Shown: positions 27,974-40,106 of the stretch, piece after piece | Layout of the letters: each line of letters begins with the position of its first letter | Numbering within the stretch: the first letter of the stretch is position 1 | Source of the DNA: Campylobacteraceae bacterium | GTDB taxonomy: Bacteria > Campylobacterota > Campylobacteria > Campylobacterales > Sulfurovaceae | Direction: 5' to 3' | Length of the DNA: 64,000 nt | NCBI GenBank assembly: GCA_027034975.1 | Contig: JALVWQ010000038.1 | Coordinates: 47,641-111,640 of the forward strand | Notes under the pieces: generated by a model | The model's input: only the letters and a program-made list of their open reading frames with translations | Told to the model about the DNA's origin: nothing | The model's database searches: none | Program-made: the position numbers and the translations under genes

Positions 27974-30900
27974 CTATTTTGAAATAGTTACACTCTCTAT
28001 TACCGAACCATTAGGACGAATTGCTTTAAAGTAAAACTTATTATTATCAATTCTTACCTTTATAAAATGGTAAGTCCCTTCATATTTTACCACTTTTGGC
28101 TGATTCGATTTAGGGTCATAAAGAGGTGCTCCACCGCCACCTGTTGTTATGTGTTGTACACCATCTACAACAGCTCTTGCGTAGTAGTGGTTATGCCCTG
28201 CAACTACCATAGATACACCATACTGTTTACAAAGTGGCTGAATGATGTTTTGAACATCTTTATTGTTACTGTGTCCACCTGCACTCCATCCTGGCATATG
28301 TAGTAGAATGATTTTCCACTTTTTAGTACTCGATGCTAAATCGTTTTTAATCCAATTGTATTGGGCACTCCCTTTTGAGTAGTTTGTAAATTGGTCTATT
28401 ATTGTAAAGTGTACTGGTCCATAATCAAAAGAGTAGTAAAATCTATTCGCTTTATACATTGGGTATGGGTAGTATTTGGCAAAGAGTTTACCATTACCGG
28501 CATGGTTCCCTAAGCTAGCAAGATATGGTAGATTTGCAAACATATTTGTAAGATTTGTATATTTTGCATCAAAAAATTCACTATCCCACTTGCTCTCTGA
28601 CTCTCCATTTGATACTAAATCTCCTGAAGATACAATAAATGTTGCAGAAGATGGGTCTTTTGCAATCTCATTCATTACTCCTTTTGCTACTAAATCGTGG
28701 CTTTTTGGGTCACTTCTAGTATCGCCATATATATAGAAAGATACCTTTTTGGTACTACTTGTTGCTCCTGTTCTAAAGCCACCCATAAATGCCGGTTTTC
28801 CATCAATAGATATTTGATAGTAGTATTTACTATTTGGTGTTAAGTTATCTAGTAGAGCCTTTTCTAAGTGGTCGCTACTGTATTCGCTTAAAGATTTGCT
28901 ACCCTCTTCGTAACTAGTAGTTTTACCCCACGCTATCGAGGCACTATGTTTACTCTTTAATTGCCACATAATTAGCATTTGATTGTTTTTACCAGTATAT
29001 AAAAGGTATGGTGCCTTTCTAAAAATATCTTTTGCTACGCCAGAAACTACATGTACAACTCTTGTTGCAGTTGCACTATTTCCATCAGAGTCTACCACGC
29101 TATAAACAACACTATATGTTCCTATCTTATGCGTATTGACATAATTTTTAGTAACAACTTTATCGCTAATATCACCATCAATATCGTCGTATGCTTTTGC
29201 TCCTGCATCATGGTATGTAGAATTAAGTAAAATTGTTACATCGTTTTGCCCATTAAGTGTAATTTTAGGTGCTTCTGTATTACTGTTGCTACTTAAAGTA
29301 TATTCAATATGAAGCAGTGGAGCTGCCGTAGGATCACCATTATAAGATTCTGCGACTCTTTTTCCATTCCCTTTTATTACGAAAACAAGAGGATTACCAT
29401 TGCTCCATGAACTTTTATTGATAATCGGCTGAATAATAGCACTAATATTATCTGTTCTTTGTGTAAGTGATTGCTCTCCTACTTTATTCCAAGCCGGTGG
29501 GTTCCAAGCTACAGAGTTGCTTAGCAGCTTTCTGTGGCTAATGTTATATTTATCTTTACTGAATGGCTCTGCATCTGTACTGTTTTGTGTTGTAATGTAG
29601 AGGTTTGTACCTGTAGAGCTACTCTCATCTACCTGGAATTGTAGGTAAGCTTTTGTAATAGTTGCTCCTTGTGGTACATCGACACTTGCGAAACGAATAC
29701 CTACAATTTGCTTATCGTGCTCTTGAGTCATCTCTAAGTCGCTGCTTCCAATGCTTATATGCCCATTGCTATGCTCTTCGGCATCATCATATCCATCGCT
29801 TACTCTTGTCTCAAAAGTTTTCTTTATAGTAGTTGCTACTTTTTGAACCGTTACTTTTCTTATGGCAGTAGCTTTATTGCCAGCTTTATCGCTAACGCTA
29901 TATTTTACATAATAGATACCAGCTTTATGTGTATTTACACCGTTATAGATTGTAATTTTATTGCTAATATCACCATCTACATTATCATATGCTTTTGCCC
30001 CCAATTCGTGGTAGCTTTGCCCAACTTTAAGGGTAATACTGCCACCATTAAGAGTAATATGAGGAGCTGTAGTATCAGGTTTTGCTACTACATTAACAAC
30101 TCTCTGCTTCTTAGCAATATTTTTAGCCTTATCAACTGCTGTATAGGTAATAGTATATTTGCCAACTTTCGAAGTGTTTACACTACCGCTAATAGTTACA
30201 TTTACTTTACCATCTGTTTCATCAATAGCTTTTGCCCCTAGCTCTTTATAGCTAGCCCCAACATATAGCGTTACTGGATTTGAGCCATTAAGTGTAATTA
30301 CTGGTGGCGTTGTATCTGCAGTTGTTTGACCACCCCAGCTATAGTCAACATCTGCATAGCCAGCTTGGTAACCGTAGACTTTCATAATAAGCTCTTGAGT
30401 TGTCTCGCCACTTATTTTAATATACTCATGCCCTTTATTTCCATCTACTCCATTATATCCAGACCACTCGATTTTCATACCATGATAGTTAATACTCTGC
30501 TTATTTGGACCAGAGAGTTTACCGTTTGGCCAAGCAATAATTGCCTCGCCATTTGCACTATAGAGTTGAATATCTAAATCTTTATCAGAAGTTAATTGAA
30601 TGTAGACATCTTTAATATGTGGGGGAATTGTTCCAACAAGGTTAATAGCTTTTTGTAAAATTGCTTGCTTAAAATGTCCTGTACCACTCTCTGAAGCACT
30701 ACAGTTATCTTTACCGCTCCAGCTATAATTAACTGTAGCAAAACCGGCCTTGTAGCCAAAGGCTTTCATTATAAATGTTGTTGGTGTAGAGCCATCTACT
30801 TCGATATATTCATGACCCTTGTCGCCATCTACACCATTATAGCCACTATAAGTAACTAAATGGTTTTTATATTTTTTACTCTCTTTTTGTGGACCATTTA

Positions 30901-31156
30901 AAATACCATTTGGCCAATGTACGATTTTATCGCCATTTTGAGCATAGAGTCTAATATCTACATCGTTATCAGACTTTAACTCAATATGTAAGCCCTGAAT
31001 ACCTTGTGGTATCTCTCCAACAGTAATAGCATCTTCAAAAGAGGTAAATTTGTTAATTTGCTGTTCAAATGTTCCTGAGCCAGAGCATTCTCCAAAGTTA
31101 AAACCTGCCAAGAGGAATTTAAGTGTTAATAGACTCAATAGTAGAATTTTTTTCAT
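27974..31156 (-). CDS. Secreted multidomain metallophosphoesterase (PPC-like x2, bacterial Ig/DUF5011-like x3, DNRLRE-like, calcineurin-like phosphatase)
   Basis: Signal peptide MKKILLLSLLTLKFLLAG at 31156 with GGAGA upstream; GDTRSDP, SSGDLV, LGNHAG, VVAGHNHYYAR; repeated APxITLNG...YxELGAKAxDxxDG modules. Confidence 0.85.
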   Translation of the reverse strand: MKKILLLSLLTLKFLLAGFNFGECSGSGTFEQQINKFTSFEDAITVGEIPQGIQGLHIELKSDNDVDIRLYAQNGDKIVHWPNGILNGPQKESKKYKNHLVTYSGYNGVDGDKGHEYIEVDGSTPTTFIMKAFGYKAGFATVNYSWSGKDNCSASESGTGHFKQAILQKAINLVGTIPPHIKDVYIQLTSDKDLDIQLYSANGEAIIAWPNGKLSGPNKQSINYHGMKIEWSGYNGVDGNKGHEYIKISGETTQELIMKVYGYQAGYADVDYSWGGQTTADTTPPVITLNGSNPVTLYVGASYKELGAKAIDETDGKVNVTISGSVNTSKVGKYTITYTAVDKAKNIAKKQRVVNVVAKPDTTAPHITLNGGSITLKVGQSYHELGAKAYDNVDGDISNKITIYNGVNTHKAGIYYVKYSVSDKAGNKATAIRKVTVQKVATTIKKTFETRVSDGYDDAEEHSNGHISIGSSDLEMTQEHDKQIVGIRFASVDVPQGATITKAYLQFQVDESSSTGTNLYITTQNSTDAEPFSKDKYNISHRKLLSNSVAWNPPAWNKVGEQSLTQRTDNISAIIQPIINKSSWSNGNPLVFVIKGNGKRVAESYNGDPTAAPLLHIEYTLSSNSNTEAPKITLNGQNDVTILLNSTYHDAGAKAYDDIDGDISDKVVTKNYVNTHKIGTYSVVYSVVDSDGNSATATRVVHVVSGVAKDIFRKAPYLLYTGKNNQMLIMWQLKSKHSASIAWGKTTSYEEGSKSLSEYSSDHLEKALLDNLTPNSKYYYQISIDGKPAFMGGFRTGATSSTKKVSFYIYGDTRSDPKSHDLVAKGVMNEIAKDPSSATFIVSSGDLVSNGESESKWDSEFFDAKYTNLTNMFANLPYLASLGNHAGNGKLFAKYYPYPMYKANRFYYSFDYGPVHFTIIDQFTNYSKGSAQYNWIKNDLASSTKKWKIILLHMPGWSAGGHSNNKDVQNIIQPLCKQYGVSMVVAGHNHYYARAVVDGVQHITTGGGGAPLYDPKSNQPKVVKYEGTYHFIKVRIDNNKFYFKAIRPNGSVIESVTISK

Positions 31157-31306
31157 GATAGGTCTCCAAACTAATATCAATTTAAAGTATAGCATAAAAA
31201 ATAACAAGTATCGAAAATATGGACATATTGATATAATTTTTAGTTAAAAGATAGATTAAGTAGATATCTCAACATGAGTTAATAGAAAGAGAGTAATGTT
31301 TTAAAA

Positions 31307-31669
31307 TTACTCTAAATTTTGGGTTAAAAAAGTTGTAAACTCATCAAAGAGAGGTAAATCTAATTTGTACTCTCTAACTGGCTCTTCCCATGTTGTTTTT
31401 GGATAGTAGGGGTCGTTTTTGAATCTAGCAATTATATGCCAGTGAACTCTTGGGAGCATATTGCCAAAAGAGGCTATGTTGATTTTATCAGGGGTGTAAA
31501 ACTCAATGAGTGCTCTTTCTATATCTTCTAAGAGTCCATACATCTCCATTTTTCTGTCGAATGGGATTTCGCTAATCTCTTTATACTCAACTTTTGTAAA
31601 GAGCTTGAGCCATGGGAGTTTGGAGTCGTGTTTTTCAATATAAAAGTTTTCATCTTCCCAGATTCTCAT
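31307..31669 (-). CDS. HIT-family protein
   Basis: GNMLPRVHWHIIARF histidine-triad-like motif. Confidence 0.75.
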   Translation of the reverse strand: MRIWEDENFYIEKHDSKLPWLKLFTKVEYKEISEIPFDRKMEMYGLLEDIERALIEFYTPDKINIASFGNMLPRVHWHIIARFKNDPYYPKTTWEEPVREYKLDLPLFDEFTTFLTQNLE

Positions 31670-32094
31670 AATCGTAACCTTTTGAACTTATTTTTACCAA
31701 GTCTATAAATGGTAGATGGCTTTTGTGGGGCACTGAGTGGATAGATTACTATATCTGCTTTTTGGTAAGCATACTCATAATTGTACTCTTTACTGCTTTG
31801 ATTTGCAGAGCTTGTGTATGCCCAGCCCAATCTATCGATTAAGAGTTTGTGTCTTTTCTCTCTTATGACTCTAAAGGAGTAATCGTGGCTTAAAATAAAA
31901 GTAGATTTTTGAGCTACTCTTACCCTGCGTCTAAAGTATTTTGGGACTCTTTTTTTGATAGCTTTTAAAGAGGGGAGGGCTTGGATATACTCTTTATTGG
32001 GTTGTCTCTCTTTTGCTCTATCGAGCTGCTCTCTGCTCTGAGAGAGAAAGCCGATTGTTGTATCTGTATTTGTTAAGAAGAGTCTCTTATCCAT
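31666..32094 (-). CDS. Short Sua5/YciO/YrdC-family protein
   Basis: [15 protein letters not shown] and [29 protein letters not shown] resemble YrdC core; only 142 aa. Confidence 0.65.
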   Translation of the reverse strand: MDKRLFLTNTDTTIGFLSQSREQLDRAKERQPNKEYIQALPSLKAIKKRVPKYFRRRVRVAQKSTFILSHDYSFRVIREKRHKLLIDRLGWAYTSSANQSSKEYNYEYAYQKADIVIYPLSAPQKPSTIYRLGKNKFKRLRL

Positions 32095-35000
32095 TGCTTA
32101 AGTAGTCTTGAAGAGCATTTGGCTCAATATTGCCACCATTTGCTTTGAGAGATTTGATAGCAAGTGCTGCTGCTTTTGCAGCTGCGATTGTTGTAAAGTA
32201 TGCTACATTGTTTGCTAATACACTTTGTCGAATCTTTTTAGCGTCGCTTTTGCTTGCAGTATTGTCACTTGTGTTAATTGCAATTGCAATTTCGTTATTT
32301 TTTATCATATCATCAATATTTGGGCGACCCTCACTAAGTTTAAGGACAAGTTCGCACTCTATTCCTGCTTCGCTAAGAGCTTTGTGTGTACCTTTAGTTG
32401 CTACTATCTTTAATCCTAAGTCGCTATAGAGTTTACCAATCTCACCAGCTAATGGCTTATCGTTGCTAGTTAAAGAGATAAATACAGTTCCCTCAAGTGG
32501 AATAATATTTTTAGAGGCAAATTGGCTCTTTGCAAAGCTCATCCCAAAGTCTCTACTAATACCCATTACCTCTCCGGTAGACTTCATCTCTGGTCCTAAG
32601 ATAAGGTCGGAACCTGGGAGTTTATTGAAAGGGAATACAGCCTCTTTTACTGCTACATGATCTTTTAGTTTTGGCTTCATAGGTGTTGTGTTGTAGTCGA
32701 CAACTTTAAATCTGTCGTAGAATTTAAGAGCCTCTCTAAGGTTACCTTCTACCATAACTTTTGTAGCTACTTTTGCTAGTGGAAGACCTGTTGCTTTCGA
32801 TACAAATGGTACAGTTCGTGATGCTCTTGGGTTTACCTCGATTAAGTAAACCTCATTTTCAAAAATTGCATACTGTACATTCATAAGTCCAACAACACCT
32901 AGACCTAGTGCAATATCCATAGTCTGCTTCTCTATTTTTGCTTTTAACTTATCGCTAATAGAGAGAGTAGGGAGGATACAGGCACTATCACCAGAGTGGA
33001 TACCTGCCTCTTCGATATGCTGCATAAGCGAGCCAATATAGACCTCTTTCCCATCACTAATTGCATCTATATCAAGCTCAATAGCATTATTTAAGAATTT
33101 GTCAATAAGTACAGGCGATTCGTTAGAGACTTGTACAGCTTCATCCATATACTCTTTGAGTTCACTATCGCTATAGACTGTACGCATTGCTCTACCACCA
33201 AGTACGAAGCTTGGTCGAACAAGCACAGGATAACCAATTCTATTGGCAATAATGAGAGCCTCCTCTTTTGTAAAGGCAGTACCGTTATCAGGCTGCTTTA
33301 ATCCTAGTTCTTTAATAAAGTCTGAGAACTTCTCTCTATCTTCAGCCATATCGATAACTTTAGCACTTGTTCCGATAATCTTTGCACCAATTTCAGTTAA
33401 TTTTTTTGCCAATTTTAGAGGGGTTTGCCCACCAAAGTGTACAATAATACCATCTGGGTTTTCGTGCTCGATTACATTACGCACATGCTCAAAGTCGATC
33501 GGTTCAAAGTAGAGCACATCACTTGTATCGTAATCTGTAGAAACTGTCTCAGGGTTACAGTTGTACATTATCGATTTTATGCCCATATCTTCAAGAGCAA
33601 AAGCAGCATGCACACAGCAGTAGTCAAACTCAATACCTTGTCCAATTCTGTTTGGGCCACCACCAATTACAAGTACTTTTTTATCGTTTGAGTTAGTAGG
33701 GTTAGTCTGCTCTAGCTCATTAGAGATACTAGTGCTCGAGTAGAGGTATGGCGTTAAGGCTTTAAACTCAGCAGCACAGGTATCTACTTCGTTAAAGTGC
33801 TGCTTGATGCCAAGTTTCTCTCTAGCGTTATAGATATCATTTTCTGTAAGTGCTGTACCCTCTTCTCTATTGATTAAGTGTGCAATTATCGCATCACTAA
33901 AGCCTTCGCTTTTTACCTTTCGTAAAAGTTCACTGTTGTTTAAAATTGAGATATTTATCTCTTTCTCTCTTTTTGCTAACTCTTCAAATTGATAGAGGAA
34001 CCATGGGTCTATTTTAGAGAGTTCAAAAATCTCTTCGACACTTTTGCCTCTTCTAAAGCCCTCCATTACATAGAGAATTCTATCGCTATTTGGGCGACGA
34101 ATCTCTCTATTGAGAGTCTCTTCATCGCAATCAATTTCGTTAAATCCAATAAGTCCAGTCTCTAGTGAAACAAGTGCTTTTTGGAAAGACTCTTTAAAGG
34201 TTCTACCAATACTCATAATTTCACCAACAGACTTCATCGCTGTTGTTAATGTAGAGTCAGCTAGTGGGAATTTCTCGAAAGTAAAGCGAGGAATCTTTGT
34301 TACAATATAATCTATTACAGGCTCAAAACTTGCAGGAGTTCCAGTAATATCGTTTGTAATCTCATCAAGAGTGTAGCCAACTGCTAAAAGTGTTGCAACC
34401 TTTGCAATAGGGTATCCAGTAGCCTTCGATGCAAGGGCAGATGAGCGGCTAACACGAGGGTTCATCTCGATTACTATCATTCTTCCTGTTTTTGGGTTGA
34501 TAGAGAATTGAACATTACTCCCCCCTGTATCTACACCAATCTCTCGTAAAATCTTAAAAGAGGCATCTCTCATTCTTTGGTACTCTTTATCTGTAAGAGT
34601 AAGTGCAGGTGCTATTGTTATAGAGTCGCCAGTATGCACACCCATTGGGTCTAAGTTTTCAATAGAACATACAATAATACAGTTATCTGCTCTATCACGG
34701 ATAACCTCCATCTCATACTCTTTCCAACCAAGTAGAGACTCTTCGATTAAGATTTCGTTAATTGGACTAGCTTCTAAGCCACTCTTTGCAATTTCTTTAA
34801 ATTCATCGATATTATACGCAACTCCACTACCACCGCCAGCGAGTGTATAAGAGGCTCGTATAATTAAAGGGAAGCCAATCTTTTTAGCAGCCTCTAAAGC
34901 TTCATCTATAGTATAAGCATATTGTGAAATAGGGAGATCCATACCTATTTTTATCATCGCCTCTTTAAATGCTTGTCTATCCTCTCCCATTTTGATTGCT

Positions 35001-35356
35001 GCTGGGTTAGCACCAAGAAACTCTACACCCTCAAGCATACCCTTCTCGTACATACTCATAGCAACATTTAAAGCTGTCTGCCCACCCATTGTTGGAAGAA
35101 TTGCATCTACATTCTCTTTTTTAATGATTTTTGCAATAATCTCCTCTTCAATGGGCTCTATATAGGTTCTATCGGCAAACTCAGGATCTGTCATAATAGT
35201 AGCTGGGTTGGAGTTAATTAAAACAACACGATATCCTAAACTTTTCAGTGTTTTTGCAGCTTGTGTACCGGAGTAGTCAAATTCGCAAGCTTGACCGATA
35301 ACAATCGGTCCTGATCCTATAAGTAGTATTGTGCGTATATCGGTTCTTTTTGGCAT
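32087..35356 (-). CDS. carB: Carbamoyl phosphate synthase large subunit
   Basis: [33 protein letters not shown], full length. Confidence 0.98.
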   Translation of the reverse strand: MPKRTDIRTILLIGSGPIVIGQACEFDYSGTQAAKTLKSLGYRVVLINSNPATIMTDPEFADRTYIEPIEEEIIAKIIKKENVDAILPTMGGQTALNVAMSMYEKGMLEGVEFLGANPAAIKMGEDRQAFKEAMIKIGMDLPISQYAYTIDEALEAAKKIGFPLIIRASYTLAGGGSGVAYNIDEFKEIAKSGLEASPINEILIEESLLGWKEYEMEVIRDRADNCIIVCSIENLDPMGVHTGDSITIAPALTLTDKEYQRMRDASFKILREIGVDTGGSNVQFSINPKTGRMIVIEMNPRVSRSSALASKATGYPIAKVATLLAVGYTLDEITNDITGTPASFEPVIDYIVTKIPRFTFEKFPLADSTLTTAMKSVGEIMSIGRTFKESFQKALVSLETGLIGFNEIDCDEETLNREIRRPNSDRILYVMEGFRRGKSVEEIFELSKIDPWFLYQFEELAKREKEINISILNNSELLRKVKSEGFSDAIIAHLINREEGTALTENDIYNAREKLGIKQHFNEVDTCAAEFKALTPYLYSSTSISNELEQTNPTNSNDKKVLVIGGGPNRIGQGIEFDYCCVHAAFALEDMGIKSIMYNCNPETVSTDYDTSDVLYFEPIDFEHVRNVIEHENPDGIIVHFGGQTPLKLAKKLTEIGAKIIGTSAKVIDMAEDREKFSDFIKELGLKQPDNGTAFTKEEALIIANRIGYPVLVRPSFVLGGRAMRTVYSDSELKEYMDEAVQVSNESPVLIDKFLNNAIELDIDAISDGKEVYIGSLMQHIEEAGIHSGDSACILPTLSISDKLKAKIEKQTMDIALGLGVVGLMNVQYAIFENEVYLIEVNPRASRTVPFVSKATGLPLAKVATKVMVEGNLREALKFYDRFKVVDYNTTPMKPKLKDHVAVKEAVFPFNKLPGSDLILGPEMKSTGEVMGISRDFGMSFAKSQFASKNIIPLEGTVFISLTSNDKPLAGEIGKLYSDLGLKIVATKGTHKALSEAGIECELVLKLSEGRPNIDDMIKNNEIAIAINTSDNTASKSDAKKIRQSVLANNVAYFTTIAAAKAAALAIKSLKANGGNIEPNALQDYLSNG

Positions 35357-35456
35357 AGATAGATACCTCTTTTTAAGTTAGTATTATACTTAAACGATTT
35401 GAATATGAGCTTTATAAATTACTACATACTAATAAGAAAAAAAGTTCAGTAGAACA

Positions 35457-36434
35457 CTAATATTTTTTGTTAAATTGGAGTGTATTGTTTAAGAGAGATC
35501 CATAGTCGATTATCTGCTGTTTCTCTTCCTCTTTTATAAGAGAAGGCTCAACTATATTCTCTTTTGTTTGATCAGCAGAGCTGTTATTTTCGTTATTTTG
35601 TGCATCGATAGGGATATATGGATAGACTTTATTAGGAAAAGCATTTTTTGGCTGATAATCTGTAGTTAAATATGGTGCAGGGTTAGAGATTAAAAAGAAT
35701 GTCTCAGGTTTTGCAATATTTGCATAGATTCTTATCTTTGCTTGCTTGTATTGGTCAAGTGTATTTACATCTACAACTACACCTACAGGGATATCTGGAA
35801 AAAAGATATTATCTAAGCCACTTGTTTTTACAACATCTCCTATTGTAACTTTTGACCATCGTGGAATAAATTTTACAATCATACCTTTTTTGTTATCGCC
35901 TTGTGCGATACCATGTATCTCTTTTGAACCAATAGATACACCAAATGTACATTTAGGATGTGAAAGAAGATAGCCGTAAAACTTGCCATCAATATTCTGC
36001 ACAATACCGGCTGCAACATCTTCTTGAATTAAGCCATAGAGTTGTTTTTGTTTCATTTCTAACTCTTTTGGAGTTGTTAGCAGAATCTCATCTAAACGGT
36101 TTAGCTTAACATAGGAGATTGTATTGACAAGATAGATGCTTTTATAAGGTTTTTTCTCTAAAGATGGTAAAAGGTGGTAGACTTCTGAGAGTTGCTTAAT
36201 ATAGTGAGACTGCTCAATAAGAAGCTTTTTAAGCTCACTATTTTCTCTTTTTAATGAGAGAACAAGTTGGTGTTGATGTATATAGCTATCGCCCATATCA
36301 CTAAAGTTATGATAGGCATTTTTAATTGGATTTATAAGATCTAAAAAGAAGCTTTTAACGGCACCACTATATTTTGTATTTATTACAAATAGGATTATAA
36401 GAGCTAGAAGAATTAGGATGCCTCTCTTCTTCAT
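35457..36434 (-). CDS. mreC: Rod shape-determining protein MreC
   Basis: TM + coiled coil + beta domain, adjacent to mreB. Confidence 0.9.
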   Translation of the reverse strand: MKKRGILILLALIILFVINTKYSGAVKSFFLDLINPIKNAYHNFSDMGDSYIHQHQLVLSLKRENSELKKLLIEQSHYIKQLSEVYHLLPSLEKKPYKSIYLVNTISYVKLNRLDEILLTTPKELEMKQKQLYGLIQEDVAAGIVQNIDGKFYGYLLSHPKCTFGVSIGSKEIHGIAQGDNKKGMIVKFIPRWSKVTIGDVVKTSGLDNIFFPDIPVGVVVDVNTLDQYKQAKIRIYANIAKPETFFLISNPAPYLTTDYQPKNAFPNKVYPYIPIDAQNNENNSSADQTKENIVEPSLIKEEEKQQIIDYGSLLNNTLQFNKKY

Positions 36435-36442
36435 ATCTGTTC

Positions 36443-37483
36443 TTAATCCTCATATGTAGTTTGCTGTAGTAGATCAATTTGATTCAGTGCTTCACCTGTA
36501 CCTTTTGCAACAGCTAAGAGTGGCTCTTCAGCAATATAGACTGGAAGTTTTACTGTTTCTGCAAGATACTCATCTAAACCACGAATTAATGAACCACCAC
36601 CAGTTAGAACAATACCATTCTCTACAATATCACCTGCTAATTCAGGTGGCGTTTGCTCTAAAACACTTTTGAGTGCTTCAGCAATTTGGTGAAGTGAGTC
36701 TGAGATCGCCTCACGAATATGTTCACTAGTTATCTCTATCGATTTAAGGCTTCCCTCAACTTGGTCGCGCCCTTTTACTGTTGTTTTAAGAGGTTCATCA
36801 AGTTTAACTGCTGTTCCAATATCAATCTTTAATTTCTCTGCAACACGGTCACCAATAAGGAGGTTGAAGTTTTTCTTAAGATAATCCATAATAGCAGCAT
36901 CAAGCTTATCTCCAGCAACACGAATAGATTTACTAATAACTAAACCACCAAGAGAGGTTACACCAATCTCTGTAGTACCACCACCAATATCTACTACCAA
37001 GTTACCATTAGGATCTTTAACAGGTAAACCAGCACCAATAGCTGCTGCCATTGGCTCTTCAATCAAATAGACGCTTCTAGCCCCTGCATTTAAAGCAGAC
37101 TCTCGAACAGCTTTTCTCTCAACTTGAGTTAGACCATATGGTACACAGATAATAATACGAGGAGATGCAAACATCCCTTTTCCATTTACTTTTTTAATAA
37201 AGTACTCTATCATCATCTCTGTAGTGTTAAAATCTGCAATGACACCATCTCGCATAGGGCGAATAGCTTTAATAGATCCTGGAGTCTTCCCAATCATCTC
37301 TTTAGCCTCTTGCCCAACAGCTAAGATCTCCTCTTGTCCAAGTCTATTGAGTTTTACAGCAACAACTGAGGGCTCATTAATTACAATACCTTTTCCTTTA
37401 ATGAGTACAATTGTATTCGCAGTTCCTAAGTCTATCGCCATATCATGTGATAAAAAACCAAATAAATTTCTAAAAAATCCCAC
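36443..37483 (-). CDS. mreB: Rod shape-determining protein MreB
   Basis: AIDLGTANTIVLIKGKGIVINEPSVVA. Confidence 0.98.
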   Translation of the reverse strand: MGFFRNLFGFLSHDMAIDLGTANTIVLIKGKGIVINEPSVVAVKLNRLGQEEILAVGQEAKEMIGKTPGSIKAIRPMRDGVIADFNTTEMMIEYFIKKVNGKGMFASPRIIICVPYGLTQVERKAVRESALNAGARSVYLIEEPMAAAIGAGLPVKDPNGNLVVDIGGGTTEIGVTSLGGLVISKSIRVAGDKLDAAIMDYLKKNFNLLIGDRVAEKLKIDIGTAVKLDEPLKTTVKGRDQVEGSLKSIEITSEHIREAISDSLHQIAEALKSVLEQTPPELAGDIVENGIVLTGGGSLIRGLDEYLAETVKLPVYIAEEPLLAVAKGTGEALNQIDLLQQTTYED

Positions 37484-37494
37484 CTATCATCCTT

Positions 37495-38709
37495 TTACGC
37501 TGTTTTTTTATTTTTTAACAAAAGTGGCTCTGAGCCATTTTTGACAACATCTTCCGTAATTATAACTTCATACCCTTTTAAATCAGGCAATTCATACATA
37601 ATTTCGAGCAAAATAGCCTCTAAAATTGACCGTAATCCTCTTGCTCCTGTTTTTCGCTCTAAAGCCTTTTCGGCAATTGCTCTAAGTGCACTCTCCTCAA
37701 AAGTGAGGGTGACATCATCCATAGCAAAGAGTGCTTGGTACTGTTTTACTAAGGAATTTTTTGGTTCTGTTAAGATGCGAATCATATTCTCTACCGAGAT
37801 CTTCTCAAGTGTAGTAATAACATGGAGACGGCCAATAAGTTCTGGTATAAGCCCAAAAGAGACTAAGTCATCTGGTTCAACAAAAGAGAGAATATTTTTA
37901 TTATCCTCTTTGGTGCGTTTTTTATGGCCAAAGCCTAGAGTATTTCCACCAATTCTTCGCTCGATAATCTCTTCGAGACCATCAAAAGCACCGCCACAGA
38001 TAAAAAGAATATTAGAGGTGTCAATCTGAATAAAGTCTTGATTAGGATGTTTTCGCCCACCTTTTGGTGGAATATTAATTGTTGATCCCTCTATAATTTT
38101 AAGAAGTGCTTGTTGTACACCCTCTCCAGATACATCTCGTGTAATAGAACGGTTCTCACCCATTCGTGCAATTTTATCTATTTCGTCAATAAATACAATC
38201 CCTCTCTCAGCCTTTTGTACATCCCCATCGGCGGCTAGGAGCAGTTTAGTAATAATATTCTCAACATCCTCTCCAACATAGCCAGCCTCTGTAAGGTTTG
38301 TAGCATCAGCTATCGCAATAGGTACATCTAAAAATTTCGCAATCGATTGAGCTAAAAGTGTTTTTCCACTCCCAGTTGGCCCAATAAGAAGAATATTTGA
38401 TTTAGAAATCTCTGTATCATCTTCGTTATGACTCTTTTTAAGAATTCTTTTATAGTGGTTATAGACTGCAACGCTGAGTGTCTTTTTCGCACTCTCTTGG
38501 CCAATAACATAATTGTTTAAGAAGTTATTCAACTCTTTTGGAGTGAGCTCTTTTAACTCTTGCTCTATCTCTTCGTACGAACTACTCTCTTCTCCAAAGA
38601 GAATTTTGTATGCAGAAACAACACAGTTACTACAAATATATGCGTTCTGTCCTGCTACTAAGGGGAGGTCATCTTTCTCATGTGCTCCACAAAAACTACA
38701 TTGTTTCAT
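37495..38709 (-). CDS. clpX: ATP-dependent Clp protease ATP-binding subunit ClpX
   Basis: Zn finger [24 protein letters not shown]. Confidence 0.97.
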   Translation of the reverse strand: MKQCSFCGAHEKDDLPLVAGQNAYICSNCVVSAYKILFGEESSSYEEIEQELKELTPKELNNFLNNYVIGQESAKKTLSVAVYNHYKRILKKSHNEDDTEISKSNILLIGPTGSGKTLLAQSIAKFLDVPIAIADATNLTEAGYVGEDVENIITKLLLAADGDVQKAERGIVFIDEIDKIARMGENRSITRDVSGEGVQQALLKIIEGSTINIPPKGGRKHPNQDFIQIDTSNILFICGGAFDGLEEIIERRIGGNTLGFGHKKRTKEDNKNILSFVEPDDLVSFGLIPELIGRLHVITTLEKISVENMIRILTEPKNSLVKQYQALFAMDDVTLTFEESALRAIAEKALERKTGARGLRSILEAILLEIMYELPDLKGYEVIITEDVVKNGSEPLLLKNKKTA

Positions 38710-38770
38710 CTTTTACTATCCTTTTTAATTCTCTCTATATTATACTCAACTACGCTTAGAGTGCTTTCTT

Positions 38771-39571
38771 CTATTTAGTACGGTCGTATGCAATGCCACG
38801 CGTTGAGTTTAAAATAAATTGTGCTAAATTGCTTATATAACTATTTTCACTTCTACTCAACTCCTTGGCAACCTCTTTAAGTGGTCGTGTACCGCTAAAG
38901 AGTTCTTTGTAAGCAGATTTTATTCTGTTTATATCTTCAGTCGCAATATTGCGTCTTAAACCAGTTAAGTTGAGTCCTCTGAGTTTCGCTCTATTACCCT
39001 CTACTAAACAGTATGGCGGTACATCTTGGCTTACTGCACTAGCCCCTGCAATCATTGCCATATCGCCAATTTTTACAAATTGATGGATAGGTGTTAAGCC
39101 ACCAATTACAACACCACTACCAAGCTCTACATGTCCAGCAAGTGTAGCCGCATTTGCTAAGATACAGTTATTTTGAATAATCACATCATGAGCAATATGC
39201 ACATATCCCATTAAAAGGTTATTGTCGCCAATTTTTGTAACACCTCCACCGCCTTTTGTACCGGGGTTTATAAGTGTGAACTCTCGAATTTTATTATTAT
39301 TTCCAATTATAAGTTCCACTTTTTCACCACTATATTTTAAATCTTGTGGAATCGAACCAATAACTGCATGAGAGAAGATTTCGTTACCACTACCGATTGT
39401 TGTATTGCCCTCTATTAAAGTGTGGCTACCAATTTTCGTATTGTCGCCAATTGAGACATCTTTGGAAATATAGCTATAGGCACCAATAGATACATTTTTA
39501 CCAATTGTTGCACCAGCTTCGATAATAGCTGTAGGGTGAATAAAAGACATAATTTTCTTACTTATCAACAA
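38771..39571 (-). CDS. lpxA: UDP-N-acetylglucosamine acyltransferase LpxA
   Basis: Hexapeptide repeats, [20 protein letters not shown]; next to fabZ. Confidence 0.96.
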   Translation of the reverse strand: MLISKKIMSFIHPTAIIEAGATIGKNVSIGAYSYISKDVSIGDNTKIGSHTLIEGNTTIGSGNEIFSHAVIGSIPQDLKYSGEKVELIIGNNNKIREFTLINPGTKGGGGVTKIGDNNLLMGYVHIAHDVIIQNNCILANAATLAGHVELGSGVVIGGLTPIHQFVKIGDMAMIAGASAVSQDVPPYCLVEGNRAKLRGLNLTGLRRNIATEDINRIKSAYKELFSGTRPLKEVAKELSRSENSYISNLAQFILNSTRGIAYDRTK

Positions 39572-40007
39572 TCATTGCTTTAAGCTCAGCTTCTGCAACA
39601 AGTTTATCATCTACGAAAGCTTTGCCATCTAAATGCCATACAGCACCTCTATTTTTAATTACTGTTAACTTATAAATTAACTGGTCACCAGGAACTACTG
39701 GATGTCTAAATTTACACTTATCGATACTCATAAAGTAAACTACTTTATCTTTAGCAGCTTCTTGCTCCTCTTTAGAAGCACTTTGAAATGCCAAAACACC
39801 ACCAGCTTGTGCCATCCCCTCAATAATCATAACACCTGGGTAGATTGGATGGTCAGGAAAGTGCCCTTGAAAAACTGGCTCTGATATAGAGACATTTTTA
39901 TAACCTGTAATCATCTTAGATGGTTCTAGTTCAGTAATTCTATCGACTAAAAGAAAAGGGTATCTATGAGGAAGAATATCTTGTATCTGCATAACATTAT
40001 AAAGCAT
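39558..40007 (-). CDS. fabZ: 3-hydroxyacyl-ACP dehydratase FabZ
   Basis: [33 protein letters not shown]. Confidence 0.97.
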   Translation of the reverse strand: MLYNVMQIQDILPHRYPFLLVDRITELEPSKMITGYKNVSISEPVFQGHFPDHPIYPGVMIIEGMAQAGGVLAFQSASKEEQEAAKDKVVYFMSIDKCKFRHPVVPGDQLIYKLTVIKNRGAVWHLDGKAFVDDKLVAEAELKAMIVDK

Positions 40008-40106
40008 GGTGCTACCTTTATAAAAAACTGTTGTGTAATGGTATCGAAAGCTTTGTTAAAAATTGATTATTATGTCATTTTTTAATTTAGAGTTGTTCTA
40101 TTGGTT

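Noticed and set aside
29759-30241. 160-aa plus-strand ORF inside the phosphoesterase gene
   Set aside because: Antisense to repeated Ig-like modules; no SD or family match
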